Origin: Candidatus Gastranaerophilales bacterium
GTDB lineage: Bacteria > Cyanobacteriota > Vampirovibrionia > Gastranaerophilales > Gastranaerophilaceae
Direction: 5' to 3'
Assembly: GCA_910587815.1 (NCBI GenBank)
Contig: CAJUNK010000011.1
Location: 16,727 to 80,726 of the forward strand
Length of the DNA stretch: 64,000 nucleotides
In this document: piece by piece, positions 16,758-25,746 of the stretch
Numbering within the stretch: position 1 is the first letter of the stretch
Layout: every line of letters starts with the position of its first letter
Translations under genes and position numbers: made by a program
Notes under the pieces: model-generated
Seen by the model: the letters and a program-made list of their open reading frames with translations, nothing else
What the model was told of the DNA's origin: nothing
Databases searched by the model: none

Positions 16758-16763
16758 TATAAT
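16758..16763 (+). promoter_or_regulatory. -10 element upstream of the small NFKG gene
   Basis: Consensus TATAAT at 16758-16763, 58 bases before the start codon at 16822. The -35 position reads TTTCAT and is poor. The leader that follows contains TTGTGTAAAAGGGG immediately before the start region, resembling the leader of the gene starting at 47811. Confidence 0.45.
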
Positions 16764-16821
16764 AAAAGCAAGAAAACCAGTTTTTGTGTTTTATATAATT
16801 GTGTAAAAGGGGAAGTGTTGT

Positions 16822-17016
16822 ATGATAGAACCAATTTCTTGTAATTGCAAAAAACCTCATTTAAATTTTAAAGGTGCTGCAAATTCAAATGCTGAAATGC
16901 CTGAAACTTTAAGCACAAGAGGTATGTACGAAAAAACTGTTAAAGATGTAAGCAACATCCAATCCCAATTTATTGCACCAAACGGTGTTGGAAATAATTT
17001 GAACGTTAAAGGCTAA
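16822..17016 (+). CDS. Small lineage-specific protein with LNFKG motif
   Basis: A 64-residue soluble protein with a cysteine pair (SCNCKK) and LNFKGAA at residues 15-21, the short motif that recurs near the N terminus of several proteins in this window. The rest (MYEKTVKDVSNIQSQF) is helical. AAAAGGGGAAG lies about 8 bases before the ATG. It is a monocistronic gene with its own promoter and faces the end of a glycosyltransferase gene 3 bases beyond its stop. The function is unknown. Confidence 0.75.
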   Translation: MIEPISCNCKKPHLNFKGAANSNAEMPETLSTRGMYEKTVKDVSNIQSQFIAPNGVGNNLNVKG

Positions 17017-17019
17017 TCC

Positions 17020-18039
17020 CTATCTTACAAACAAAGATTTAAAGGCTCGCTTTAGTGTATAAAAATCTATTGAAAAGATGATACTTGCTATCATCTTTTT
17101 TACGTTTAAAGGATTAAATCTTTCACAAAAATAATCATAATTTTTAAATATAAATCTTAATACATCAAATCTTATTCTTTTATTATATCCAACGTATAAT
17201 TTCACACAATCTGGTTTTAAATATCTAAAATTTCCAATTACTGGATTTGCACTCGATAGATTTGTTTTGTGGCGTCTATAGGCAAATAAAGGGGCTGAAA
17301 TTGTCGCAGAGCCGCCTATTAAATGTAAAAATGTAAATGCAATTTTATCTGCACCTTTTTTCCAATCTTTTGGTGTTGGATATTTTAATAAAAAGTCTGC
17401 GGCAGATTTTCTCATCATAGCTGAAGATGTCGGTCCCCAGGCCCAATTTCCGAATTTACAATTTTTATTATCTAAAACTTTTATTTCAAAATCTTTAATT
17501 TTCTCTTCAATATTAAAGATTTCATCTTCATTTTCTAAAGATGTACTATAGTCTTTATTTTGATACCCCGATGTAGATAATGATACAAGAGAATGAATTG
17601 TTGAATTTTCATCAATTTCAAACTGGTCGCTTGATGTGAATGCAACAGATGTATTCATGTGCACCTGTAGGTGGCACATTAAATAATCTTTCATTAAAAC
17701 ATCGTCTGCATCAACAAGACATATAAATTCACCTGATGCTATTTTTAAACCCTCTAAAAAAGCCCCGAACTGGCCAAGGTTTTCACTATTGTGGATAACC
17801 TTATATTTTTTTTCTGTAATTTTTATTTGTCTAAAAAATTTATTTATAAAACTTCTATCTAAAAGATTATCAAGATATTCCTTTGTTTCATCAAAGGATG
17901 CATCATCTACAATAATCACTTCAAAATTTTTATACGTTTGATTTTCAATGCTCTCAAGCAAATCCGGCAAATATTTTGCAAGGTTAAAACAAGTAATAAT
18001 AATGCTTACTTTTGGTCTTTTTAATAAATTATTCTGCAT
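17020..18039 (-). CDS. Glycosyltransferase family 2
   Basis: GT-A fold transferase of 339 residues. The nucleotide-sugar domain opens with VSIIITCFNLAKYLPDLLESI and EVIIVDDASFD, and the metal-binding DxD-like motif is CLVDADDVLM near residue 115. The C-terminal 100 residues are basic and hydrophobic and may touch the membrane. It probably adds a sugar to a surface polysaccharide or glycolipid; donor and acceptor are unknown. It stands alone, between the LNFKG gene and a divergent YibE/F gene. Confidence 0.9.
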   Translation of the reverse strand: MQNNLLKRPKVSIIITCFNLAKYLPDLLESIENQTYKNFEVIIVDDASFDETKEYLDNLLDRSFINKFFRQIKITEKKYKVIHNSENLGQFGAFLEGLKIASGEFICLVDADDVLMKDYLMCHLQVHMNTSVAFTSSDQFEIDENSTIHSLVSLSTSGYQNKDYSTSLENEDEIFNIEEKIKDFEIKVLDNKNCKFGNWAWGPTSSAMMRKSAADFLLKYPTPKDWKKGADKIAFTFLHLIGGSATISAPLFAYRRHKTNLSSANPVIGNFRYLKPDCVKLYVGYNKRIRFDVLRFIFKNYDYFCERFNPLNVKKMIASIIFSIDFYTLKRAFKSLFVR

Positions 18040-18124
18040 AAACTAAATTCTATCATATTTTGTATAAATTTTATTAAAAATAAAATTTAAATCAGCAAGA
18101 TAATTTTCGCGCTAAAATGTATTT

Positions 18125-19348
18125 ATGAAAAAAATTTTATTATCTTTAATAATATTTTTATTTTTTGTGTTTAATTTTTCATTGCATGTTTTTGCGCAGC
18201 AGTATACAGAACGAAATATAGACCAAAATGTTGAACAACAGCTTAATGAAAAGCAAAACAATGCTGCAATTTATACAAATTCTGCCTATGGAATTGTAAA
18301 AGAAATAAACTATGATTACACAGAAAAAACCGATAACCCTGAAAATATTTCAAAACAAATAGTTACGGTTAAAATCACCACAGGTGAGTTTAAAGGTAAA
18401 GAAAAACTAACAGATAATATGCTGACAGGAAACCCTGCCTATGAAGTATTTTTAAAGGAAGGCGACAGAGTACTTCTTGCTTTAGAATCTAAAAGTCCAA
18501 AACCCCAAAATATAAACGAAGTGGATGTTTTCATAACAGATGTAAAACGTGCAGGCACTCTTTATCTTTATTCCTTTATCTTCATTGCATTTTTAATTTT
18601 AATAGGAAGAAAAAAGGGGCTTCTAAGCCTTTTATCAATAATTATTACGGTTTTGTTAATTTTCTTAATATTTGTACCATTAGTGCTTTTTAACATATCG
18701 CCAATTTTTGCAGCCCTTATAATATCGATATTATCTACAGCAGCCACGATGTATCTTGTTGCTGGGTATAATTCAAAAAGCCATGCCGCAGTTTTAGGAA
18801 CGATTTTAAGTTTAATTTTTGCAAGCCTTTTATCTATTCTTTCCATTAAAATGGCACATTTGACTGGCTTTATGGGAGAAGAAAGTATATTTTTATACAC
18901 ACAACGTCCAGATTTAAGTTTTACTGGCATTCTTGCAGCATCAATGATTATAGCAGCACTTGGGGCTTTAATGGATGTTGCAATTTCAATATCAAGCACA
19001 ATTAATGAAATTCACATAACAGATAAAAATTTAACCATAATGGAATTGTTTAAATCCGGCATGAATGTTGGCCGGGATATTATTGGCACAATGTCGAACA
19101 CTTTGATTTTAGTATATCTTGGAAGTGCCATGCCGCTTGTTTTATTATCTTCAAACATTGATGCTGGGAAATTTTTTAATCTAAATCAGGTTGCAGGAGA
19201 AATATTATCGGCACTTGTTGGCAGTATTTCACTTTTAGCTTGTGTACCTTTAACAGCTATTATGGCATCATACCTTGTAAAACGCCGCAAGGTAAAGGAA
19301 GAAAACACTAAAACCGAAGAAACAGAGGATGATGCTACCATTTCTTAA
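18125..19348 (+). CDS. YibE/F-like multi-pass membrane protein
   Basis: Protein of 407 residues with an N-terminal signal segment (LLSLIIFLFFVFNFSLHVFA), a periplasmic domain of about 120 residues, and then seven or so hydrophobic helices. GALMDVAISISSTINEI in the membrane part is typical of the YibE/F family. The C-terminal tail is charged (KEENTKTEETEDD). Family members are found beside other transport and regulatory genes, but their biochemical role is not established. The last 14 bases overlap the converging DUF486 gene. Confidence 0.85.
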   Translation: MKKILLSLIIFLFFVFNFSLHVFAQQYTERNIDQNVEQQLNEKQNNAAIYTNSAYGIVKEINYDYTEKTDNPENISKQIVTVKITTGEFKGKEKLTDNMLTGNPAYEVFLKEGDRVLLALESKSPKPQNINEVDVFITDVKRAGTLYLYSFIFIAFLILIGRKKGLLSLLSIIITVLLIFLIFVPLVLFNISPIFAALIISILSTAATMYLVAGYNSKSHAAVLGTILSLIFASLLSILSIKMAHLTGFMGEESIFLYTQRPDLSFTGILAASMIIAALGALMDVAISISSTINEIHITDKNLTIMELFKSGMNVGRDIIGTMSNTLILVYLGSAMPLVLLSSNIDAGKFFNLNQVAGEILSALVGSISLLACVPLTAIMASYLVKRRKVKEENTKTEETEDDATIS

Positions 19349-19688
19349 ATATGAAAAATACTGCAAGAACTATAAATAAAAATCCTATAATATAGTTCCA
19401 TTTTAATCCTTCTTTTAAATACAGAGCAGAAAATATTATAAATACAATAAGTGTTATTACTTCTTGAATAGTTTTTAATTGATACGCATTGTATATTTCA
19501 TAACCAATCCTATTTGCAGGCACCTGAAAACAATATTCAAAAAATGCTATGCCCCAGCTTATTAAAATAACCGCAAAAAGTGCTGTTTTTGGAAATTTTA
19601 GATGACCATACCAGGCAAATGTCATAAAAACATTTGAAATTATAAGCAAAATTATTGGCAGTGCCGCCTTAAATGCAATATTTATCAT
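19335..19688 (-). CDS. DUF486-type small membrane protein (DMT superfamily)
   Basis: A 117-residue integral membrane protein with four hydrophobic helices. The segments FMTFAWYGHLKF, AFFEYCFQVPANRIGY and AYQLKTIQEVITL match the DUF486 family, a drug/metabolite-transporter-like group of unknown substrate. It ends inside the last codons of the opposing YibE/F gene (14-base tail overlap), and its start faces the ferritin promoter region. Confidence 0.88.
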   Translation of the reverse strand: MINIAFKAALPIILLIISNVFMTFAWYGHLKFPKTALFAVILISWGIAFFEYCFQVPANRIGYEIYNAYQLKTIQEVITLIVFIIFSALYLKEGLKWNYIIGFLFIVLAVFFIFKKW

Positions 19689-19767
19689 GCGTAATATTTT
19701 AAAACAAAAAATCTTTTTAGTGATACAATTTTATGTGCAAATATGGAATAGTTTAGGAGGTTTTAAA

Positions 19768-20277
19768 ATGATTAGCGAAAAAATGAATGCTGCATTAAAT
19801 AAACAGGTAAATGCTGAAATGTATTCAGCATATTTATACCTTGCAATGCAGGCATATTTCAATAAATTAAATCTTACAGGTTTTGTAAATTGGATGAATG
19901 TTCAAGTGCAGGAAGAAATGGCTCATGCAAAAGGCTTGTATGATTACATTCAGGAAAGAGGCGGCGAAATTGTATTAGATGCCATTGAAAAGCCTGAACA
20001 AAACTGGAATTCGCCATTAGATGTTTTTGAAGCAATTTTAAAACATGAACAACTTGTAACGTCTCTAATCAATAATTTAGCAGATGTTGCAGATGAAACA
20101 AAAGACAGGGCAGCAGGGCTTTTCCTTCAATGGTATATTAAAGAACAAGTTGAAGAAGAAGCCAGTGTTTCAGGTGTTTTAGATACTTTAAGAATGATAA
20201 AAGATGATGCCCATGCGCTTTTATTATTAGATAGAGAACTTGCTGCAAGAGTATTTAACCCTCCTGTTATCGGGTAA
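19768..20277 (+). CDS. ftnA: Ferritin (bacterial non-haem type)
   Basis: Iron-storage protein of 169 residues forming a four-helix bundle. Ferroxidase ligands are visible as Glu in LNKQVNAEMYSAYLYLAM, EEMAHAKGLYDYI (Glu and His), HEQLVTSLI and WYIKEQVEEEA, as in E. coli FtnA. AGGAGG lies about 7 bases before the ATG at 19768, which fixes the start; the open frame extends upstream to 19687 but has no ribosome site there. It is a single-gene unit closed by a clear terminator. Confidence 0.94.
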   Translation: MISEKMNAALNKQVNAEMYSAYLYLAMQAYFNKLNLTGFVNWMNVQVQEEMAHAKGLYDYIQERGGEIVLDAIEKPEQNWNSPLDVFEAILKHEQLVTSLINNLADVADETKDRAAGLFLQWYIKEQVEEEASVSGVLDTLRMIKDDAHALLLLDRELAARVFNPPVIG

Positions 20278-20298
20278 TGTAAATTTTAAATAAAATAG

Positions 20299-20326
20299 AC
20301 GGGTGCTTTTACAGGCGCCCGTTTTT
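20299..20326 (+). terminator. Intrinsic terminator of the ferritin gene
   Basis: ACGGGTGC pairs with GCGCCCGT (one T-G wobble) around a 7-base loop and is followed by five Ts. It lies about 20 bases after the ferritin stop codon. Confidence 0.88.
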
Positions 20327-20437
20327 AGTGCTTCATAGCCATTTATTAAGTATTTTGTAAAATATAAAATTAGAATATAGCTTTAGTTAATGGTAATATA
20401 TTTTTATAAAATTTAAAGGATGTTCGGAAGGTTTTTT

Positions 20438-21130
20438 ATGTTAAAAAAGATACTTTTATTGTGTTTAGCTGTGTTTGTTCCCTTGAGTGCTTTTGGCATC
20501 GAGGAAGATATTGTAAAAGAAAACCTCATACAAAAAAGAATAGATGATGTTGGCACAAAGATTTTAAATTCTAATAAAATTGATGAAAGAATCGTTTTTG
20601 TTTATGATAAAACAGAACAAAAAGAAAAATTAAACATTGATAAAACCCTTGTCACAAGGCAAGTTGTGCTTTATGGTTATAATTATAAATTTATTGAAGA
20701 TAATAATGAACTTGCAGCATTTTTATCTAGAAAAATTGCTGAAGCCCACAGGTCTTATGCGGGTGTATTTAATGGCAGATTGAGTTCTTTAAAAATAAAA
20801 GCTGCACCAAAAAAATTCCAGCTTGTGTTTGATAAAGTTGCAGTAGATTATATGGTGCATGCAGGATACAACCCTGTGGCGCTTATCACCCTTATAAATA
20901 AAACCTATCCTCAAAAAAGAAACGATACCTTTTCTGCAAGTAATCTTGCCTCAAAAAGACTTGCTGTAATTTATGAATATATCTATACAAAATATCCGTA
21001 TTTTCTTGTGCACAATGAGTATATAAATAACATACATTATCAAAATTTCCTTTTAACATCTGCCGAAAACAGAAAAAAGCTTGAAGAAAAAGTGAAACTG
21101 CGTTCTCGTGGAGAATTGGACTATGAATAA
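20438..21130 (+). CDS. Secreted M48-like protein with a degenerate active site
   Basis: Protein of 230 residues with a signal peptide (MLKKILLLCLAVFVPLSAFG). The arrangement follows M48 peptidases such as BepA. NELAAFLSRKIAEAHRSY takes the place of the usual (N)ELAAVLAHEIAHxxxxH helix, and FDKVAVDYMVHAGYNPVAL takes the place of the ExxAD glutamate helix. All three HExxH catalytic residues appear replaced (R, K and E), so it should not be an active zinc protease; a scaffold or chaperone role is more likely. GGAAGG precedes the ATG at 20438. An upstream in-frame ATG at 20420 has no proper spacing. It overlaps the next gene by 8 bases. Confidence 0.75.
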   Translation: MLKKILLLCLAVFVPLSAFGIEEDIVKENLIQKRIDDVGTKILNSNKIDERIVFVYDKTEQKEKLNIDKTLVTRQVVLYGYNYKFIEDNNELAAFLSRKIAEAHRSYAGVFNGRLSSLKIKAAPKKFQLVFDKVAVDYMVHAGYNPVALITLINKTYPQKRNDTFSASNLASKRLAVIYEYIYTKYPYFLVHNEYINNIHYQNFLLTSAENRKKLEEKVKLRSRGELDYE

Positions 21131-21710
21131 AATTGTAAAATATATCTTTGCAATCTTAATATCTTTTATTTGTACCAACCCAGGTTTTTGTGAAGAATTA
21201 TTGCAAGATAATCTTGTTGAAATTTTAAAAGAAAGAAACATTGAAAAACCTTATGTGCATCTGAATTATAACTATCAATCTCCTGTAAAAATTCCAATTA
21301 AAATTTCTATCACAGAAAAAATAAAATCCGAACTTGATATATATGAAGGGCAGGAAGTGCGTTTTGAAGTTCAGGAAGATGTTATTTACAAGCGCAAAAT
21401 TAAATTAAAAGAAGGCGATATTATAAAAGCAAGGGTGGGTACTATTATAAAAAGCGGCATGAACGGAATTCCCGCAAGTGTCATTTTTGATAATTTTGAA
21501 ATTGAAAATTCTAAAGATATTACAAAAGGGCAAATTTCCAATACACTTGAAGTTTTCGGACAAGACAGAACATACATTGTTTTCCCATTAAAGTGGGCGC
21601 TTACTATTTTGCCGCCAACAGGTTCTCTCACAAATTTTATAATGGGAGGGCATGTGAAATTAAAACCAAGTAAAACCTTAAAGCTTTATTACCACCCTGA
21701 ATGGCTGTAA
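21123..21710 (+). CDS. Secreted protein of unknown function
   Basis: Protein of 195 residues with a signal peptide (FAILISFICTNPGFC, cleavage near residue 25). The mature part is mostly beta-strand and includes EVQEDVIYKRKIKLKEGDIIKARVGTII, followed by a hydrophobic segment near PLKWALTILPPTGSLTNFIMGG and a short basic tail. I do not recognise a family. The start at 21123 follows GGAG and overlaps the end of the degenerate M48 gene by 8 bases, so the two are coupled and may act together in the periplasm or outer membrane. Confidence 0.75.
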   Translation: MNKIVKYIFAILISFICTNPGFCEELLQDNLVEILKERNIEKPYVHLNYNYQSPVKIPIKISITEKIKSELDIYEGQEVRFEVQEDVIYKRKIKLKEGDIIKARVGTIIKSGMNGIPASVIFDNFEIENSKDITKGQISNTLEVFGQDRTYIVFPLKWALTILPPTGSLTNFIMGGHVKLKPSKTLKLYYHPEWL

Positions 21711-21797
21711 TAATTTAGCTTTTGAAAAATATTTATGCTAAAATTTAAAAAACTACATCTGATAAATGTATATGAACCAAGAGGGAATTAACCAGAA

Positions 21798-22466
21798 GTG
21801 GCAAAGATTGTTTCTATAAAAGATGCTGTAAGTTTAATAAAAGATAGTGCAACAGTTATGATTGGCGGATTTTTAAGCTGCGGTGTTCCTGATAAATTAA
21901 TTGATGAACTTATATTGCAAAATGTTAAAAATTTAACAATGATATCAAATGATACATCCACACCCGATACTGACAAGGGAAAATTAATTGTTAATAAACA
22001 GGTAAAAAAACTTATCACAAGCCATATAGGGACAAATCCTGAAACCGGAAAACAGATGAATGCAGGCGAAATAGACGTAGAACTGACGCCTATGGGCACT
22101 TTGATGGAAAGAATAAGGGCCAAAGGCGCAGGTCTTGGCGGTATTTTAACACCTACAGGCGTTAATACCGTGATAGAAGAAGGCAAACAAACAGTGAATG
22201 TGGATGGTAAAAAATTTATTTTTGAACAGCCCATTGGTGCAGACTTTGCCCTGATTTACGGCACAAAAGCAGATAAATACGGTAATGTTTCATACCTTGG
22301 CACCACGAGAAACTGCAATACTGTTATGGCAACTGCTGCAAAAACGGTTATTGTGCAGGCTGATGAAATTGTAGAATGTCTTAACCCAAATGAGGTTATA
22401 ATCCCCGGGCTTTTTGTAGATTATATTGTGCAAAACGATGAAAAACAGGCGGAGTGCAGCAGATGA
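21798..22466 (+). CDS. 3-oxoacid/butyrate-type CoA-transferase, subunit A
   Basis: Alpha subunit of a two-subunit family I CoA-transferase, 222 residues. VMIGGFLSCGVPDKLIDEL is the CoA-binding glycine-rich loop; IDVELTPMGTLMERIRAKGAGLGG and PTGVNT are family signatures. It begins with GTG at 21798, with GAGGG about 12 bases upstream. Its stop overlaps the subunit B start in an ATGA junction. Such enzymes move CoA between acetate, butyrate and acetoacetate, in keeping with fermentation, but the substrate pair cannot be decided here (AtoD, CtfA and ScoA are all possible). Confidence 0.92.
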   Translation: MAKIVSIKDAVSLIKDSATVMIGGFLSCGVPDKLIDELILQNVKNLTMISNDTSTPDTDKGKLIVNKQVKKLITSHIGTNPETGKQMNAGEIDVELTPMGTLMERIRAKGAGLGGILTPTGVNTVIEEGKQTVNVDGKKFIFEQPIGADFALIYGTKADKYGNVSYLGTTRNCNTVMATAAKTVIVQADEIVECLNPNEVIIPGLFVDYIVQNDEKQAECSR

Positions 22467-23152
22467 TGGAATTATTAACTAAAGAAAAAGTAAGGCAAAT
22501 CATAGCAAAAAGAGCCGCTAAAGAGTTTGAAGATGGGGATGTTGTAACCCTTGGAATAGGCTTGCCTACTGAAGTTACAAAATATGTGCCATCAGACAAA
22601 AGAGTAATGTTTCAATCTGAAAATGGTGTGCTTGGCGTGGGGCAAAACCAAAGCGGCGAAAACATTGATAAAAAGGTGATAAATGCTGGCGGTGCCTATG
22701 TGGAAGCGGTTCAAGGCGCTTGTTTTTATGATTCGCAAATGGCGTTTATTTTGATGCGCGGAGGTCATATTGATGCAACAGTATTGGGCGCCTTGCAGGT
22801 AGATGAACTTGGAAATCTTGCAAACTGGTCAGTCCCGGGGAAATTCACACCTGGTATGGGTGGTGCTATGGATTTAGTTGTGGGCGCAAAAAAAGTAATA
22901 GTTGTGATGGAGCACACATCAAAAGGCCAGGTTAAGATTGTTAAGAAATGTAACCTACCATTAACAGCTTCCAGTGAAGTAAATCTTATCATCACAGAAA
23001 AATGCGTGTTTAGGGTGGATTTTGATGAAAATAAAATCTCTCGCGGGCTTGTTTTAGAAGAAATTAATCCAATGTTTTCAATTGATGATATAAAACGCAC
23101 TACAGAAGCTGATTTTAGAGTTTCTGAAAATTTAATTGAGATGGAAATATAA
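22463..23152 (+). CDS. 3-oxoacid/butyrate-type CoA-transferase, subunit B
   Basis: Beta subunit of 229 residues. VTLGIGLPTEVTKYVP and QSENGVLGVG are diagnostic; the Glu of SENG forms the enzyme-CoA thioester during catalysis. GGAMDLVVGAKKVIVVMEHT is also conserved. The ATG at 22463 overlaps the TGA of subunit A and has GGAG 8 bases upstream. With subunit A it forms the active hetero-oligomer. The stop lies one base from the end of the converging TPR gene. Confidence 0.93.
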   Translation: MMELLTKEKVRQIIAKRAAKEFEDGDVVTLGIGLPTEVTKYVPSDKRVMFQSENGVLGVGQNQSGENIDKKVINAGGAYVEAVQGACFYDSQMAFILMRGGHIDATVLGALQVDELGNLANWSVPGKFTPGMGGAMDLVVGAKKVIVVMEHTSKGQVKIVKKCNLPLTASSEVNLIITEKCVFRVDFDENKISRGLVLEEINPMFSIDDIKRTTEADFRVSENLIEMEI

Positions 23153-23153
23153 A

Positions 23154-23651
23154 TTATTCCATGTATTTTTGCAAAATTAATTTTTTTAAAGCTTTTGCAT
23201 TTACTGCATCAGGTTCAATTTCTAATAATTTATCCAAATATTCAACAGCCAAATTATAGTGTCCAAGTTTTTTTTGAGCGGCAGCCATAGCATATAGTGC
23301 ATCTATAAATTTTTCATCCAATTTTATTGCTTCTTCTAAATCAGCCACAGCAGCTTGAACATCAGGACATTCAATATCTTTTCTTGTTAAAATTATTTTT
23401 GCTCTATTATAATATGCATCTGTCATTTTAGGATTTAATTGCAATGATTTTGTATAATCAAGCATAGCTTCATCAAAATTTTCCATAGCCTGATAGGCCA
23501 CAGCCCTGTAAAAATAAGGAATTTCCCAGTCATTTTTTAATTCCAGGGATTTGTTGATATTTGAAATAGCGCATGCATATTTTCCGTCTTGAATGTCAAA
23601 AATCCCCATATCAAGATATTTTTTGTATTCATTTTCATTATTTTCAGTCAT
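23154..23651 (-). CDS. Small tetratricopeptide-repeat protein
   Basis: Soluble protein of 165 residues made of about four TPR units, for example PYFYRAVAYQAMENFDEAMLDYTKSLQLNP and ALYAMAAAQKKLGHYNLAVEYLDKLLEIEP taken as patterns (hydrophobic, Gly/Ala-8, Tyr-11, Ala-20, Pro-32). TPRs mediate protein-protein contacts; the partner is unknown. An aaaGGAG-like site (AAAGGAG complement at 23653-23659) precedes the start. It lies between the CoA-transferase pair and the hydrogenase-like operon, without clear relation to either. Confidence 0.85.
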   Translation of the reverse strand: MTENNENEYKKYLDMGIFDIQDGKYACAISNINKSLELKNDWEIPYFYRAVAYQAMENFDEAMLDYTKSLQLNPKMTDAYYNRAKIILTRKDIECPDVQAAVADLEEAIKLDEKFIDALYAMAAAQKKLGHYNLAVEYLDKLLEIEPDAVNAKALKKLILQKYME

Positions 23652-23781
23652 AAAATCTCCTTTAATAAATTAAATTGTATTATAAACACATCTTGACTTT
23701 TAGTTGTGTTAAGTTCAAAATTGGTGTATTAATGCTTATTTTAGCCTAATTTAACATAAAAGATTTTAGAAGATATAGTAG

Positions 23782-25746
23782 ATGATTGGATATTTTATCG
23801 GGATAATTATACTGCTTTTGGTTTTTCTTGCCTATTTTATGCCTGCTTTAGGGGTATTATTAAATGGAGGCGAAATTATAAAAACCCTGAATTTTGGCTC
23901 CCACAGTGTATTTCAAGGAATAAACGCCGTAATTGACCCTATAAGTGCGTTTTTTATACTTATAATTCTTGTGATGGGCATTATATCTATGGTTTACGCC
24001 AAAGGATACTTGAAACCCTATGTGGCACAAGGGAAAAACATAAATTATCATATAATGTTTTTTGTAACACTAGTATTGTCAATGCTTGCTGTTGTCACTT
24101 GTCAAAATGCCCTGTTTTTCATAGTTTGTTGGGAAATTATGTCCCTTTCTTCGTTTTTCTTAGTAATATTTGAAAATGATAAAAAAGAAATTTTGGATGC
24201 AGGGGTAAAATACCTTGTGTTTATGCATATTTCGGTGCTTTTTATAATTGTAGTTTTTGCAATTTTATCAATAAAATCAGGCAGTTATGATTTTGCCTCT
24301 TTTGCCCCAATATTAAAGAGCAACAGGCATTTTGCCGATGTTATATTTTTGCTTGCATTCATTGGTTTTGGCATAAAATCAGGTTTTGTGCCATTTCATA
24401 ACTGGCTGCCGGATGCTCATCCTGCGGCACCAAGCCATGTAAGCGCTATAATGTCTGGAGTGATGATAAAAACAGGGGTTTATGGTATTTTAAGGATAAT
24501 TTCTTTAATAGGTGCTCCTTCAAAATTTATTGCTTATTTTGTTTTGATAATATCCCTAATAACCGCATTATATGGGGTTTTATATGCAATTAGCCAAAAT
24601 GATTTTAAAAGAATGCTGGCTTATTCTTCTATTGAAAATATGGGTATAATAGGTATAGGGCTTGGAGTTGGGCTTTTGGGACTAGCTTATAATCAGCCTG
24701 TAGTAGCGCTTTTAGGGTTTACAGGTTCTGCTTTGCACACCCTAAACCACTCTATATTTAAAGAATTACTGTTTTTTGCAGCAGGAAATATATATATTAA
24801 AACCCACACCAAAAATATGGAGGCTCTAGGCGGCTTAATTAAGACTATGCCTTGCACAGCAGGGTTTTGTCTCCTTGCATCGCTTGCTATTTGTGCACTT
24901 CCACCTCTCAATGGCTTTATAAGTGAGGTTATGATTTATTTTGGTCTGTTTAAAGGGTTAGAAATAAATGTTTTTTCAAACTTTATAATTTTAGCGTTCG
25001 CAATTGCATCTTTGGCATTGGTTGGAACTATGGCTATACTTTGCTTTACCAAGGCTTTCAGCGTAATATTTCTTGGAAACCCAAGAGATACAAGGATGCT
25101 AAGGCCTGAAAACGATTGCGATATTTTTATGTTGGCGCCAATGGGAGTTTTATCAATAATGGCGCTAATTATAGGGCTTTTCCCGCAATATGTTGTGAAG
25201 ATGCTTAGTTTGCCTGTGTTTCATGTGGTATCAGCGTTTCACGTACAGAACCCTGCCGTAATGCAAACTACAAAAACGCTTTCAAAATTAATGTTTGAAC
25301 AAGCTGTATTTCTGCAAACGCTTTGTTTTATTGCATTAGCGTTGCTTATTTGCATAGGCTTACTTATGTTTTTGAAACTATCTTTATACAAGAAAATAGA
25401 AAAAGCTGAAACCTGGGGCTGTGGCTATAATAAAGCCGATTATAACGCCCAATATACAGCATCTTCCTATGTTAGTCCATTTCTTTCAATGCTAAAACCC
25501 TTGTTTAAAAATGTTTTCAACATAGAAAAACCAAAGAAAATTTTTCCATCGTCTGCACATTTTAGCGTGCAGATTGAAGATATTGAAGAAGCCTATTTAA
25601 TAAAACCGGTATTAAAATTTGATGAATGGTTTCTATCAAAATTTGAAAAATTGCAGGATGGAAACTTGCAAGCGTATATAAAATATGGCCTTATTTTTCT
25701 TGCCATTGTGCTCATTTCCGTAATTTTAGGAAGCATTTTGTTATGA
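23782..25746 (+). CDS. Hydrogenase-4/complex I-like membrane subunit, HyfB type
   Basis: NuoL/Mrp antiporter-like subunit of 654 residues with about 16 membrane helices. The helix-7/8 core GFVPFHNWLPDAHPAAPSHV and the following MIKTGVYGILRII carry the Lys/His/Glu residues of proton channels. AETWGCGYN near residue 555 is the HyfB-specific signature before the last domain. No good ribosome site precedes the ATG. It is the first gene of a six-gene operon (B-C-E-F-G-HI order) and overlaps the next gene by 4 bases. It would pump ions coupled to electron transfer in the soluble arm. Confidence 0.9.
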   Translation: MIGYFIGIIILLLVFLAYFMPALGVLLNGGEIIKTLNFGSHSVFQGINAVIDPISAFFILIILVMGIISMVYAKGYLKPYVAQGKNINYHIMFFVTLVLSMLAVVTCQNALFFIVCWEIMSLSSFFLVIFENDKKEILDAGVKYLVFMHISVLFIIVVFAILSIKSGSYDFASFAPILKSNRHFADVIFLLAFIGFGIKSGFVPFHNWLPDAHPAAPSHVSAIMSGVMIKTGVYGILRIISLIGAPSKFIAYFVLIISLITALYGVLYAISQNDFKRMLAYSSIENMGIIGIGLGVGLLGLAYNQPVVALLGFTGSALHTLNHSIFKELLFFAAGNIYIKTHTKNMEALGGLIKTMPCTAGFCLLASLAICALPPLNGFISEVMIYFGLFKGLEINVFSNFIILAFAIASLALVGTMAILCFTKAFSVIFLGNPRDTRMLRPENDCDIFMLAPMGVLSIMALIIGLFPQYVVKMLSLPVFHVVSAFHVQNPAVMQTTKTLSKLMFEQAVFLQTLCFIALALLICIGLLMFLKLSLYKKIEKAETWGCGYNKADYNAQYTASSYVSPFLSMLKPLFKNVFNIEKPKKIFPSSAHFSVQIEDIEEAYLIKPVLKFDEWFLSKFEKLQDGNLQAYIKYGLIFLAIVLISVILGSILL

